Shown here: in pieces, positions 26,510 through 36,505 of the stretch
How positions within the stretch are numbered: the stretch's first letter is position 1
How the letters are laid out: the number at the start of each line of letters is the position of its first letter
Assembly (NCBI RefSeq): GCF_025502585.1
Contig: NZ_CP106679.1
Location: 1-64,000 of the forward strand
Origin: Reichenbachiella agarivorans
GTDB lineage: Bacteria > Bacteroidota > Bacteroidia > Cytophagales > Cyclobacteriaceae
DNA: 64,000 bases
Direction of reading: 5' to 3'
The notes under the pieces: model-generated
The model's input: the letters and a program-made list of their open reading frames with translations, nothing else
Told to the model about the DNA's origin: nothing
Databases searched by the model: none
Made by a program: the position numbers and the translations under genes

Positions 26510-27487
26510 TCATGGCTCCACACTTTTCTCTTCGTTTGGATTCCATCCATCAAATATTTTGGTTAACTCATAATCTTTGGCCTGCGCATCAGTCAACTGA
26601 TGCGTCCAATTGGCTCTATTATTTGTATTGGCACCTATTCCTGTTGATTGGTATTCGGCATAGTATGCCGTAGTCTCAGCGTGCGTCTTGCCCCAATTGT
26701 GCCAGCCTTGCGAATGTATATGTTGATCCATTTCGCAATTCACATATACCGTCTTGGCATAATCCCGCCACGGTCGCCCGAGATACACCGTCCCAGAAGG
26801 AGCATCTCCCGTCAAATGACAATTGAGGAAAACAAATCCAAAGGATTGCCCTTGTTCGGTACTGGCTGCTGTGATGTATTGCCCTCCCTTTTTGGAAAAA
26901 ATCTCACAATCCTCAAACACTGCTGTAGACCATCCGAAAATAAAATCTGTCGTGCCTTCTATGTAGCATTGACGATAATACTGCCTCGAATTCTTGCCAT
27001 GAGGGTAGAGCGTATCTTGGAATCCCAAAAAGCGACAATTGTCAAACACAACCTGGTCTGCATCGACTCTGACCGCTACCGCCTGACCTACTGGTCCAGA
27101 TGAATTTTCAAAGGTTATGTTCTGCGCCCTAAACCCATCTCCATATATATAGAAACTAGAAGAGCCTGAGGTACCTATTCTTTCACCAAACTGATTGAGC
27201 TTGTCTGCATAGTCGTCATGGGTCAACACAGTACGCATCTTGTCCTCTCCGATCAAAAAGACATTGGTTTTAGAACCCGATAGTACCAATTTCTCTTTGT
27301 AGATACCATTTTTGATCAAAATTCTCGTGACGTGGTTTCGAATATCAGGCACTGCATCTAGCGCCTCCTGTACCGTGACAAAATCACCTGACCCGTCCTG
27401 AGACACTACATAATCATAAGAAGATAACTGAGCCCAAACAGGCACAGTTATCAAAAACATAAAGACTATCAATGTCGTGAATTTCAT
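26510..27487 (-). CDS. Pectinesterase, carbohydrate esterase family 8
   Basis: 325 aa with an N-terminal signal peptide (LIVFMFLITVPVWAQ). Right-handed beta-helix with the CE8 active-site blocks: GQAVAVRVDADQ, the catalytic Asp in FLGFQDTLY, the second Asp in GTTDFIFG, and the Arg in LGRPWRDYA. It removes methyl groups from homogalacturonan, making it accessible to PL10 and GH28. It starts right at the stop of the GH105 gene (27487/27488), so the two are translationally close and in one operon. Confidence 0.95.
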   Translation of the reverse strand: MKFTTLIVFMFLITVPVWAQLSSYDYVVSQDGSGDFVTVQEALDAVPDIRNHVTRILIKNGIYKEKLVLSGSKTNVFLIGEDKMRTVLTHDDYADKLNQFGERIGTSGSSSFYIYGDGFRAQNITFENSSGPVGQAVAVRVDADQVVFDNCRFLGFQDTLYPHGKNSRQYYRQCYIEGTTDFIFGWSTAVFEDCEIFSKKGGQYITAASTEQGQSFGFVFLNCHLTGDAPSGTVYLGRPWRDYAKTVYVNCEMDQHIHSQGWHNWGKTHAETTAYYAEYQSTGIGANTNNRANWTHQLTDAQAKDYELTKIFDGWNPNEEKSVEP

Positions 27488-28708
27488 TTACTGTCGTGGT
27501 TTTAACTCTTCATAAAGCAAAGCAGCCATAATATATGGTCCTACTCCCTTCGGATCGTTGTCTCTCTTGGGTTCAGACACATAGTACTGGTATGATGCAT
27601 CTCTGTACGGATCTCCTCCCAAACCCGCTACTGCACATACATTGGTCAGACTGATAGTGCCGTTCTCATTTTCTACTATGTTGTTTTCGGTGATACCCTC
27701 GTAGGCTTTCAGGGCATTCGCCAAATATGACTGATCGATGTAGCTCATCTTGACGGCCTTGAGCATTGCATAAGCAAACATGCTAGAGCAAGAGGTCTCC
27801 AAATAATTGCCTTCTTGATTGGCCTTGTCCAATACTTGCCACCACAAACCCGAAGCATCTTGGTACTTCACGATTCCTTTCACTAGCTTATTGAGTATCT
27901 GGATGATCTCTGGTCTCTTTGGGTGATCTTGAGGTATAAAATCCAATACATCTACCAATGCCATCGCATACCAGCCCATCGCACGACCCCAAAATTCGGG
28001 AGAAACACCCGTTTCAGGATTTGACCATCGCTGTTCACGACTCTCATCCCAGCCATGGTAATAGAGCTGCTTGTCTGCATCATAGGTGTACTTGTCAACT
28101 AGGTAAATTTGCTTGGCAACCTCGTCAAACAAAGCAGGTTCGTCAAATTCCACTGCATACTGAGCCAAGAATGGAGAACCCATGTACAATCCATCCAACC
28201 ACATTTGATTAGGATAGATTTTCTTGTGCCAAAATCCACCCTCAGAGGTTCTGGGTTGATCTTCCATCTGAGCCCGGAGCGTATCCAGCGCTTTACGGTA
28301 CTTTTCTGTTTTGTTCAGGTCATAAACTTCCATCAATGCTTTGCCAGAATTGACACGATCTATGTTATAATCCGATTTCTTATAGGTTTTTATACTTCCA
28401 TCTTCGTTGATCATGGAGTCTAGGTAGAACTTGACGTAGTTCAAATATTTTTCATCACCTGTTTTTTCGTACACTTTCAGGATGGCCGAACAGACCAGGC
28501 CATTGGTATATTCCCATTTGGGAACCTCTCTGAAGTCGATCAAACGTGGGTCTGGATTTCTTTGCAATTCTGAATCAGCCATACGAATGTATGTCGGGAC
28601 AGACTCCTCAGCCACAGTACCCTTACTTTCTTGCTTTTGCTCAGCAGTAGGTGTGCAAGCTGCAAAATAGAGAAGAGCGATATATATATGTTTCTTAATT
28701 AATGTCAT
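27488..28708 (-). CDS. Unsaturated rhamnogalacturonyl hydrolase, GH105 lipoprotein
   Basis: 406 aa. Lipobox FAAC at about residue 18. (alpha/alpha)6-barrel of the YteR/YesR family: MWLDGLYMGSPFLAQYA, HGWDESREQRW and the SPEFWGRAMGWYAMALVDVLDF block. It removes the terminal unsaturated uronic acid from rhamnogalacturonan or oligogalacturonide fragments made by the lyase. Membrane anchoring places it in the periplasm or on the outer membrane. The gene is followed immediately by CE8 and preceded by a spacer of 155 bp. Confidence 0.92.
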   Translation of the reverse strand: MTLIKKHIYIALLYFAACTPTAEQKQESKGTVAEESVPTYIRMADSELQRNPDPRLIDFREVPKWEYTNGLVCSAILKVYEKTGDEKYLNYVKFYLDSMINEDGSIKTYKKSDYNIDRVNSGKALMEVYDLNKTEKYRKALDTLRAQMEDQPRTSEGGFWHKKIYPNQMWLDGLYMGSPFLAQYAVEFDEPALFDEVAKQIYLVDKYTYDADKQLYYHGWDESREQRWSNPETGVSPEFWGRAMGWYAMALVDVLDFIPQDHPKRPEIIQILNKLVKGIVKYQDASGLWWQVLDKANQEGNYLETSCSSMFAYAMLKAVKMSYIDQSYLANALKAYEGITENNIVENENGTISLTNVCAVAGLGGDPYRDASYQYYVSEPKRDNDPKGVGPYIMAALLYEELKPRQ

Positions 28709-28863
28709 AGATGTTTCTTTTAGCTAAAAGATCGCCGAGATAATCTCTGGCACTTTTACTGTTGGGATTCTGAAAGTAAGCTTGTTGATCACCTGCAAAG
28801 AGTCAGACTCAGCACAATCAATAGTGTAGTCCATATGTATTGCCCCTATCACCATTCCAACCT

Positions 28864-29601
28864 TTAATTTTTTAGATACTTAAGAAAAGGGAAATCCCAT
28901 TCCTTCATTTCCTCGATAGCCAACTCAGCAATGTGATGTGCACCTTCATTGGACAAATGCGTATCATCCTGCTTTCCATCAGGCAAGTATGCAGACTCAC
29001 CAGGGTTCAGCCAGAGATAAATTTTCTTGGCTTCTTCTGCTCCTAATCGACTCACCAATTGCTCTGATCTCAACTGCATATCCAAGAATGGCACCTTCAT
29101 TTCCAAGGCCAATTGTCGCATGACAAAAGGATATGCACCATGTGTATCTTCCAGCACTCCCTGCTCATTGAATTTTCGTCTCACGATAGAGCTGAGCAAA
29201 ACTGGTTTAGCTCCCAAGGCTCTACTCTCCATCACATAGGTTCGTAGACAATCCCTGTAAGTAGTGTAGGGCTGAGTGTAGCGTAGGCTATCCTTTATCT
29301 TTTGATCATTGTGTCCAAACTGGATGAATACATAATCCCCTTTTTTCAATTGTTGTTTTACTGCTTCCCACTTACCTTCACTCATGAAGCTCTTTGAACT
29401 TCGTCCATTGACGGCATGATTCAGTACTTGTAGCTCAGTACCGAAATACTCAGGCAGTACTTGTCCCCACCCGTGTTCGGGATTGCGGTCTGGATCCTTT
29501 TTGTCTGCCATCGTAGAATCTCCCACCAGATGAAGGGTGTAGGGTTCCTGCTGACATCCACTCATCCATACTATGAGAAGAAAATTCAGTAAATACTTCA
29601 A
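28864..29601 (-). CDS. Rhamnogalacturonan acetylesterase-type SGNH hydrolase (CE12)
   Basis: 245 aa. A short hydrophobic start with Cys at about 16 (LIVWMSGC) suggests a lipoprotein. SGNH blocks: Ser in LVGDSTMADK, Gly in GWGQVLPEYF with NHAVNGRSSKSF, Asn in FIQFGHNDQK, and Asp/His in DDTHLSNEG. It removes acetyl groups from rhamnogalacturonan I. First gene after the internal terminator-like hairpin that separates it from the susCD part. Confidence 0.92.
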   Translation of the reverse strand: MKYLLNFLLIVWMSGCQQEPYTLHLVGDSTMADKKDPDRNPEHGWGQVLPEYFGTELQVLNHAVNGRSSKSFMSEGKWEAVKQQLKKGDYVFIQFGHNDQKIKDSLRYTQPYTTYRDCLRTYVMESRALGAKPVLLSSIVRRKFNEQGVLEDTHGAYPFVMRQLALEMKVPFLDMQLRSEQLVSRLGAEEAKKIYLWLNPGESAYLPDGKQDDTHLSNEGAHHIAELAIEEMKEWDFPFLKYLKN

Positions 29602-29641
29602 TGTTCAATAAGAAAATGTGACTGTATTCTTTTTAAGGAAG

Positions 29642-29675
29642 AAACAATCAGAACTCAAATGAGTTCTGATTGTTT
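29642..29675 (-). terminator. Terminator-like hairpin inside the pectin locus
   Basis: A perfect 16-bp stem (AAACAATCAGAACTCA and its complement) with a 2-nt loop, lying between the SusE/F-like gene stop (29685) and the CE12 start (29601). On the minus strand it ends in TTTCTT. It probably reduces transcription from susCD into the enzyme genes. Confidence 0.75.
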
Positions 29676-29684
29676 TCATGTTCA

Positions 29685-30944
29685 TTATAGCTGTTGGTAC
29701 ACAACTTTGAAGTCCATCACATAGTAATCACCCTTTTTGGTGCTACTGGCAGGATTTTGTTTCACCTCTGTCAATCTCACCAAACACTGTGCACCCCACG
29801 CAGTCTCGAAGTAAACTACTTTACCACCGAGGATATCTACATTGGAAACACCTTCAGCTATACCTCTGAGATCAGTATTTCTTGTACTTGCGCCTTCGTC
29901 TGTCAAGGTCATTGCAAGGATGTCTTCTTTCGTCGCTGCATCAAAGAATGCCTCGTCCCCTCTATCCAACACAGAGAATGTTGTGATGTTCAGATTCAAG
30001 TCACCATTAATCTCGTTCAATTTAAATTTATCTCCATTCTGACCCGATGGTGAATAGTACCTTACATTATCGGCCTCATTGTCAGCATTGGTAATCATGA
30101 AATCTATACCCTTGCCGTCAGGATCTGCTGTAATGGTCGCCATATCATAGACCGAACCGTCAATCAAAGAAATACCAATTCCATTGCCAGCAGTTTTTCT
30201 CTTATCAGTGCCATGCAGCTCTTTGCCAGTGTATTCATAGTATAAGAACACTGGTGAGGCTACTACCGAAACCTTGATTTTACTAGAAGTGACATTACCC
30301 TTGTCATCTGTAGCCACTACATGTATTGATGACATACCCAACTCGAAGGTAATAATCTCGAACATGGTATATTCCGTTTTCTGCTCACCAGAAAGAGCTA
30401 CTGATTTATATTGCGTTTCAGTCCCATCTTTTGTGATCAAATAGTCTACTTTCGTCAGAATACCCCCAGCAGATTCAACAATCCCTGTGATCGTATCTGT
30501 GGACTCCACTGACAAATCAATGACAAACTCACTCATATCCAAAGTCAAATCTGGCCCACCTGTCATTAACACTTTCCTAGTTACTTCAGCTACGTCTCCC
30601 GCTTCGTTTTCGGCAGTGATTTTTACAAATGATGTAGTAATAGAATAAGGAGGTATGACAGAGTAATCATAGCTTGTACCCTTTCCTTCAAAAGTTGTTA
30701 CTTCTTGAAAAGGGGCATCTCCTTCACCACTTACGACATAAAAACTAACCTTTACCAATTTAGTATCCGACGACACATTACCAGTCACGGGGTTGATTTC
30801 CTCGTCCAAGTTTACTGGCGCAAAATCCACAGGATATTGATCTATATTGATCACCAAAGATTCTTTTCCATCCTCCTCATTACAGGCCGCGAGTGCCAAC
30901 ATTGAGAATAAAATTGCTACTATATAATTTATTTTCTTCTTCAT
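29685..30944 (-). CDS. SusE/F-like surface lipoprotein
   Basis: 419 aa. Signal with lipobox LALAAC (Cys 20). Two or three Ig-like/PKD-type modules follow (about 30-115, 125-220) with VEDxGNV-type turns (ATDDKGNVTSSKI). A C-terminal domain (about 230-419) ends in KKGDYYVMDFKVVYQ. The position right after susD matches SusE/SusF-type glycan-binding lipoproteins on the outer surface. The C-terminal domain resembles domains found beside pectin and alginate SusCD pairs, but I cannot give a family number with certainty. Confidence 0.75.
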   Translation of the reverse strand: MKKKINYIVAILFSMLALAACNEEDGKESLVINIDQYPVDFAPVNLDEEINPVTGNVSSDTKLVKVSFYVVSGEGDAPFQEVTTFEGKGTSYDYSVIPPYSITTSFVKITAENEAGDVAEVTRKVLMTGGPDLTLDMSEFVIDLSVESTDTITGIVESAGGILTKVDYLITKDGTETQYKSVALSGEQKTEYTMFEIITFELGMSSIHVVATDDKGNVTSSKIKVSVVASPVFLYYEYTGKELHGTDKRKTAGNGIGISLIDGSVYDMATITADPDGKGIDFMITNADNEADNVRYYSPSGQNGDKFKLNEINGDLNLNITTFSVLDRGDEAFFDAATKEDILAMTLTDEGASTRNTDLRGIAEGVSNVDILGGKVVYFETAWGAQCLVRLTEVKQNPASSTKKGDYYVMDFKVVYQQL

Positions 30945-30969
30945 AATTTATCTATCTAGTACTATGAAA

Positions 30970-32604
30970 TTATTTTGAGTAAGCTGGATTCTGCTTAAAA
31001 TCTGGATTCTGATTCAAATCCAGTGCAGATTGAGGAATAGGTCTCAGAATTTTCTGAACACCCCCATTTCCAACAAAGCTTGCTGCTGTAATTTGTGGAT
31101 TGTGGGCAGAAGCTCTCTCTACCAACTTGCCTGTTCTCTTCAGGTCAAACCATCTCTTGTATTCTCCCATCAATTCTTTGCCTCTTTCGTCCAAAATCAC
31201 ATCAATATCAATGGCAGTCAAATCTGCAACACCAGCTCTTCTACGCACCTCGTTGATTCTTACCAAAGCATTGGTCGTATTGTTGGCTCCTAAATAAGCT
31301 TCTGCTGCTATCAAATAAGTCTCACCCAATCTAGACACAATGAAATCTCTCGTACTAGCACTTGAGTTACCCTCAGCAAACAAAGACTTAGGATCATCAA
31401 ATTTCTTTACAATGATTGTCGCATAGTTTCCAGTGATGTTTCCACCCTCTGGATCGAATGTACCATAACTGTGATAAGAAATCTTAGCAGCCTGCTCAGG
31501 AGTCAAAGCACTCATATATGCAGTACTATCAGCTGTGGTATACCAAAATGGTTCGTAAAAATGAGCTACATCTTTGGTAGTGAGATCTTCTACTTGGAAG
31601 TAATCAAAGTATCTCTCGTACACTGTAGTCATAAAAGTGCCTTCCCACCTTTCATCACCTTGCTCAAACAAATCCAAGGCGAATCTGGTTGGGCACAAAT
31701 TATATGTCTTGAATGGAGCTTGTCCGGCAATTTCCTTCCCTCCAGTATAAGAACCGAAATAATTCTGTTGCTGGTGTCCTAACTCTGTCGGATCAGTGCT
31801 GATGCTTGTTGCATCAAATTGTACAGAAAATAGAATCTCTTCGTTCATCTCATTACCTGGCGTCCAAAGCTCTTCGAATGAAAGATTCAAAGTCTGATCT
31901 GCGATAGCAGCATCTGCATAAGCAGCGGCAGTCGCAAAATCATTTGCATCTCCAAAAGACTCATAGGCTCTTGTCAAATGTACTTTGGCCAACATATCCT
32001 GTACGGCTCTCTGAGTAATTCTTCCTTCAAAAGCTCCATTAGGTACTGCAGGCAGTGCCTCCTCCAAATCCTGAATAATCAATGCATAGACATCAGAAGC
32101 CTCAGCTCTATCAAACTTGGTAATCGCCTTATCAACCAACTCCGTAATCAAAGCAACACCACCGTAAGTCTGAACCAATAGGAAATAGGCATTTGCTCGG
32201 ATAAATTTCATCTCTGCAATATCTCTTTCTAGATTGTCGGTCACTTCTGTTAATGAAGCATAATGTAGTGCCGTATTGGCTCTCTGAATGGATACATAGG
32301 CATTGAGATAGATATAATCCACTCCCTCTGCATTTGCATTCAATTGTGTATAATCTGCCAGCCCTACTGGTGATGGGTTACGGCCATCTGTGTACAAATC
32401 TGTGCCAGACTCAAACAACCATGGATCTTGTCCATATAGAGCTCTCAACGAAGAATAAGTTGCATTGACCAATGCTTCATACCCTTCTTCTGTGATATAA
32501 AAATCCTCTGCGGTGACATTTGACCTGTTATCTTCTTCCAGAAAGCTATCACACCCTACTAGAAAGACCAATGCCAATATGATTATCGAAAATATATTTT
32601 TCAT
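30970..32604 (-). CDS. SusD/RagB family outer-membrane lipoprotein (pectin locus)
   Basis: 544 aa. Lipobox VFLVGC (Cys 18). TPR-like SusD fold: TAEDFYITEEGYEALVNATYS near the start, FIRANAYFLLVQTYGGVALI, and the C-terminal LNEVRRRAG-like block RINEVRRRAGVADL with ELMGEYKRWFDLKRTG. It is the surface glycan-capture lid of the SusC transporter encoded immediately upstream (12 bp gap). Located at the head of the pectin enzymes, so its ligand is likely an oligogalacturonide or rhamnogalacturonan fragment. Confidence 0.95.
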   Translation of the reverse strand: MKNIFSIIILALVFLVGCDSFLEEDNRSNVTAEDFYITEEGYEALVNATYSSLRALYGQDPWLFESGTDLYTDGRNPSPVGLADYTQLNANAEGVDYIYLNAYVSIQRANTALHYASLTEVTDNLERDIAEMKFIRANAYFLLVQTYGGVALITELVDKAITKFDRAEASDVYALIIQDLEEALPAVPNGAFEGRITQRAVQDMLAKVHLTRAYESFGDANDFATAAAYADAAIADQTLNLSFEELWTPGNEMNEEILFSVQFDATSISTDPTELGHQQQNYFGSYTGGKEIAGQAPFKTYNLCPTRFALDLFEQGDERWEGTFMTTVYERYFDYFQVEDLTTKDVAHFYEPFWYTTADSTAYMSALTPEQAAKISYHSYGTFDPEGGNITGNYATIIVKKFDDPKSLFAEGNSSASTRDFIVSRLGETYLIAAEAYLGANNTTNALVRINEVRRRAGVADLTAIDIDVILDERGKELMGEYKRWFDLKRTGKLVERASAHNPQITAASFVGNGGVQKILRPIPQSALDLNQNPDFKQNPAYSK

Positions 32605-32615
32605 CTTTCTCTATT

Positions 32616-35600
32616 TTAAAATTTCAAATTAAGACCGACCTGAGTGATGATGTTAGACACACCTCCTGTGCTGAATGACGCAGTTGCCCACTCAGGATCT
32701 AATCCTGTATAATCAGTGAATGTGAATGGATTCAACACATTGACATATACTCTCAATTGTTGAATTTTCATTCTCTCTAATACACTACTCGGTAGTGAAT
32801 ATCCCAATGAAATATTGTTAACCTTTACAAATGATGCATCCTTGTAGTATCCTACACCTGCACCTGATATTTTCCAGTAAGTACCTGAGTTTTGAGCTTG
32901 AGGGTAAGAATTAGATGCATTTGGAGTAATGCCAACATTGTTTTGAGGTACATAAACATCAATGTCCAATTTTTGACGTCCTCTGTCATCCACGTTTTCA
33001 AAATTCTCATGGAATCTGCTGTAAGCCAATACACCCTGAGTAGTAGAAATTGTAAAATTGAAATCAAAACCACCTACTTTCAATCTTGAAATCAATCCTC
33101 CTGTCCAATCTGGATTAGAAGATCCAAGGTGCATCCTGTCATCATCTGGATCAATCACGCCATCATTGTTGACATCTACCACTTTTGCTTGACCTTCTGA
33201 TTGATTGTACAATGCTGCCAAATCTGCTTCATCTGCCTGCCATACACCATCAAACTTGTAATTGTAATATGTATCTACCGACTCCCCAATGAAAAGATTG
33301 TTACCAATATCATCCTCTTTGTCTTGTCCATAAATAGACTCTACTGTATTGATATTTTTAGTAAATGTGAATGTAGTCTCCCAAGTAATCAAGCTGGTTT
33401 GTACATTGGTAGTTGTCAACATCAACTCTACTCCTTTGTTGCGCATAGAACCCGCATTAGCAACAATGGTTTCATATCCCGTTTCGAGAGGCAAAGTCTG
33501 CTCAATCAATAGATCATCATGCAACCTGTCATACAGATCGATAGAACCTCTGAGTCTACGGTTGATTAAGGCAAAATCTAAACCTATGTTCAACTCTGTC
33601 ATTCTTTCCCAAGTCAGGGCTTTGTTTGCAATCGAAGTAGCTACCCAACCATTCGCAGCACTAGCATTGTAATCATAGTATGTCTGCTGCGTCAAGGTGT
33701 TTACAGAGGCATATGGATTGATGTTGTTGTTACCTGTAGCTCCGTACCCAACTCTCAATTTCAAATCATTGATGGCAGAGATGCCTTGCAAAAATGCTTC
33801 GTTGCTCAATCTCCACGCAACTGCTACGGATGGGAATGAATTCCACTGGTTTCCTTCTGCCAACAAGGATGAACCATCCCATCTGTTGGTCAAGGTGATT
33901 AAATATTTGTCATTGAAGCCGTAATTCAATCTTACCGCAAAAGACGACAACTGACTCTTTCTAAATTCGTTGCTCAAGTTGTAGCTGGATTGAAGACCAG
34001 AGCCTACATTGTAAAATTCAGTTTCAAATGGCTGATTGTTGGAAGAAATAAATGATTCTTCAGTCTGATCCACATAGATACTTTGTAGCCCCATCAAATT
34101 GAAACTATGCTTTCCAAAATCCTTGATGAAATTCACTTGATTATCCCATGCATAATTGAAGTTCTGATAGTTTTCAGAGCTGGATGAAGCCAAGTTGTTG
34201 TTACCAGAGCCATCATTGGTCAATACACCTGAGTACTTACCTCTTCTGTATGATCTCAACCCACCAGCAAAGCTAGTTTTCAATATCATCCATTCCACTG
34301 GCTTGTATTGCAAATACACATTACCGATTGTGTTCCACTGACTTTGCAAGTCGCTAGAGTTAGCTATCTCCAACAAGGGGTTGTATGTACTTGTCTTGTT
34401 GATCAGAAAAATAGAAGGATCATTTGGGTCAGTCAACTTACCTGGCAATGGAAACAACTCATCAGTTTCTTCCATATTAGCATCAACTGCATATGGTGAT
34501 AAAAAAGGATTCAGACGAAAAGCCTCTTGCATCGCATAACGACTTCCTCTTTGAATTTCTGATTTGGCTACTGTAAAAGCAGCTCCTACTTTTAGCCTAT
34601 CGTTGATTTCTTGATCAATATTGGATCTCAACGTGAATTTTTCCAACCCTTCCTTTTCGATGTTACCCGTTTCTTTTTGGTAACCTGCTCCAATAGTATA
34701 AGAAGACCCGCCATTGCGATGAGCTATCGAAACATAGTTATTGGATTGCATACCTGACTGCAGAACTGCATCATACCAATCAAACCCATCTAAGTCAGCC
34801 ACTCGCTGTCTCAAGACTGAATTTGAACTAGCAGGATACACTTTATCAAAAAAGGTCTCTTCAGTTAAAGTTTGATCATTCCTATTTGCATAGTAATATG
34901 CTGACTTATGATACTCATTCCATTGTCCATAACTCATCATCTCTGGCAATCTCGCTGGATTCTTAAATCCATAGTATGCGTCAAAACTTACAGTAGTGCC
35001 ACTTGGCACACTAGCACCTCCTTTGGTTTGAATCATGACTACACCATTGGCAGCTCTCGATCCGTAGATAGCTGATGAAGAGGCATCCTTCAGTACGTCG
35101 AGCTTAGCAATGTCCTGAGGGTTCAAGAAATCAATATTATCTACAATCACACCATCAACCACGTACAAAGGGCTCGAATCGTCCCCAAACGATCCTTTAC
35201 CTCTTACTACCACATTGAAGCTATCACCCACCCTACCTGTAGAGTTTGAAACTTGAATACCTGGCACTGCCCCTTGCAAAGCCTGAATTGGGTTTGTCAC
35301 ACCTCTTTCATTGATTTCCTGAGAGTCAACTCCAGTGATAGAACCTGTCAAATCCTTTTTCTTCTGCGTACCGTAACCTACGATCACTACCTCTGTCAAG
35401 GTCTCGGCATCTTCTTGAAGTGTCACGTCTATAACAGATCGACCGTTGATCGCTATAGTTTGTGAACTGTAGCCAATGAAGCTAACTACCAAATTGGTTG
35501 CACCTTCTGGTACTGACAGTTTAAAGTTTCCGTCAAAATCTGTCACTGTACCCGCAGAGGTACCTTCTGCCAAAACCGTAGCTCCAGGCAATCCTTCTCC

Positions 35601-35732
35601 AAGATCGCTGACTACCTTACCGCTGATTTGTGTCTGAGCAAATGATGAATAGCTCGTGACGAGCAGCATCATACCCAGTAGAATTTTCCCTAGTCGTGCC
35701 AGAGAAGATCCAAATAGTAATTCTTTAATCAT
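32616..35732 (-). CDS. SusC/RagA TonB-dependent glycan transporter (pectin locus)
   Basis: 1038 aa. Signal peptide (MMLLVTSYSSFAQ), an N-terminal carboxypeptidase-like/CNA_B domain (about 35-115, GKVVSDLGEGLPGATV), then the TonB box region (TEVVIVGYGTQKKKDLTGSI), a plug domain with GVPGIQVSN-like block and VVDGVIVDNIDFLNPQDI, and a 22-strand barrel ending in ...ITQVGLNLKF with a terminal Phe. It imports oligosaccharides across the outer membrane with energy from TonB. First gene of the pectin operon. No promoter match was found in the 570 bp upstream. Confidence 0.95.
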   Translation of the reverse strand: MIKELLFGSSLARLGKILLGMMLLVTSYSSFAQTQISGKVVSDLGEGLPGATVLAEGTSAGTVTDFDGNFKLSVPEGATNLVVSFIGYSSQTIAINGRSVIDVTLQEDAETLTEVVIVGYGTQKKKDLTGSITGVDSQEINERGVTNPIQALQGAVPGIQVSNSTGRVGDSFNVVVRGKGSFGDDSSPLYVVDGVIVDNIDFLNPQDIAKLDVLKDASSSAIYGSRAANGVVMIQTKGGASVPSGTTVSFDAYYGFKNPARLPEMMSYGQWNEYHKSAYYYANRNDQTLTEETFFDKVYPASSNSVLRQRVADLDGFDWYDAVLQSGMQSNNYVSIAHRNGGSSYTIGAGYQKETGNIEKEGLEKFTLRSNIDQEINDRLKVGAAFTVAKSEIQRGSRYAMQEAFRLNPFLSPYAVDANMEETDELFPLPGKLTDPNDPSIFLINKTSTYNPLLEIANSSDLQSQWNTIGNVYLQYKPVEWMILKTSFAGGLRSYRRGKYSGVLTNDGSGNNNLASSSSENYQNFNYAWDNQVNFIKDFGKHSFNLMGLQSIYVDQTEESFISSNNQPFETEFYNVGSGLQSSYNLSNEFRKSQLSSFAVRLNYGFNDKYLITLTNRWDGSSLLAEGNQWNSFPSVAVAWRLSNEAFLQGISAINDLKLRVGYGATGNNNINPYASVNTLTQQTYYDYNASAANGWVATSIANKALTWERMTELNIGLDFALINRRLRGSIDLYDRLHDDLLIEQTLPLETGYETIVANAGSMRNKGVELMLTTTNVQTSLITWETTFTFTKNINTVESIYGQDKEDDIGNNLFIGESVDTYYNYKFDGVWQADEADLAALYNQSEGQAKVVDVNNDGVIDPDDDRMHLGSSNPDWTGGLISRLKVGGFDFNFTISTTQGVLAYSRFHENFENVDDRGRQKLDIDVYVPQNNVGITPNASNSYPQAQNSGTYWKISGAGVGYYKDASFVKVNNISLGYSLPSSVLERMKIQQLRVYVNVLNPFTFTDYTGLDPEWATASFSTGGVSNIITQVGLNLKF

Positions 35733-36272
35733 ACTTAGTTCTTTTTTGATTTAGAAATTTTTTTATCGCTGCAATCCCTCATACTTTTAGTCTTCATGGA
35801 GAGAAAAGCAACATGTCAAATTTGGCAGTTAGGTGACGAAACGGCTATTCATTATTTAACACAAACTCAGCAATATTTATAATCATCCAATTATTTACAA
35901 AAACTACAAAAACGCCCATATAGGCGATTTAAAGCTATTTTAAACAATGAAATGCCATTCAAATGTTAATTATTGATAGCTAGCAATCAGGTGAAATAGT
36001 ATCGGGGTAGATATAGGGGAAGAATATAATCTAGGTGGATAGATCTTCGAAGTATCTTTCATTATTGCCTCATTGCTTTGCCGCAAATAAGCCAATCCTG
36101 AAAAAAGCAGTGATAGATTTCAATCCATTTAGGATAGAAATTGTACACTGATTGTAAAAATAGAACATTCTATCCCATTTTTCAGCTGGTCTTGTAAGCA
36201 TCCTAGTACACCGTGAGCTACTAGGTTAACTCAAACACACCATGCGTAAAAATAGCTAGGATACAAAACAAA
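35733..36272. other. Gene-free upstream region of the pectin operon
   Basis: 540 bp with no ORF worth calling. It is A+T-rich near susC and must hold the operon promoter and any regulator site. A small inverted repeat CCTAGTA...TACTAGG (36202-36225) and CGCCCATATAGGCG (35912-35925) are visible. A direct TAnnTTTG match on the minus strand was not found. Confidence 0.4.
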
Positions 36273-36302
36273 AAAACCTTCACTGTTTCTAGTGAAGGTT
36301 TT
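36273..36302 (-). terminator. Terminator of tRNA-Cys
   Basis: On the minus strand AAAACCTTCACT pairs with AGTGAAGGTTTT around a 6-nt loop, followed by T's. It lies 5 bp after the tRNA 3' end. Confidence 0.8.
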
Positions 36303-36306
36303 GGAG

Positions 36307-36377
36307 AGGTCCCGAGCGGATTCGAACCGCTGTACGAGCTTTTGCAGAGCTCTGCCTAGCCACTCGGCCACAGGACC
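36307..36377 (-). tRNA. tRNA-Cys (GCA)
   Basis: 71 nt cloverleaf on the minus strand. Acceptor GGTCCTG pairs with CGGGACC (one G-T pair). The anticodon stem is GAGCT/AGCTC around loop CTGCAAA, giving anticodon GCA. The T-loop is GCGGTTCGAATCCGC. Discriminator base T, as expected for tRNA-Cys, and the CCA end is not encoded. Its terminator follows directly. Confidence 0.96.
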
Positions 36378-36466
36378 ATTTTCGTGTTGCAAAAATAGAA
36401 TTATTTAGTCTATGACCAAACTTTTCTTGAGCTATTACAACCCTTTTCTCTTACGAGATTAAGAAT

Positions 36467-36496
36467 AAAAAGGTGTGCGCAATTGCACACCTTTTT
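36467..36496 (-). terminator. Terminator of rpsA
   Basis: Perfect 12-bp stem AAAAAGGTGTGC / GCACACCTTTTT with a 6-nt loop. Its minus-strand T-run lies 10 bp after the rpsA stop. Confidence 0.85.
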
Positions 36497-36505
36497 ATAG
36501 TTTAT

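Noticed and set aside
26491-26553. N-terminal extension of the GH28 gene overlapping pectinesterase by 44 bp
   Set aside because: The lipoprotein signal begins at ATG 26490; the extension would bury it.
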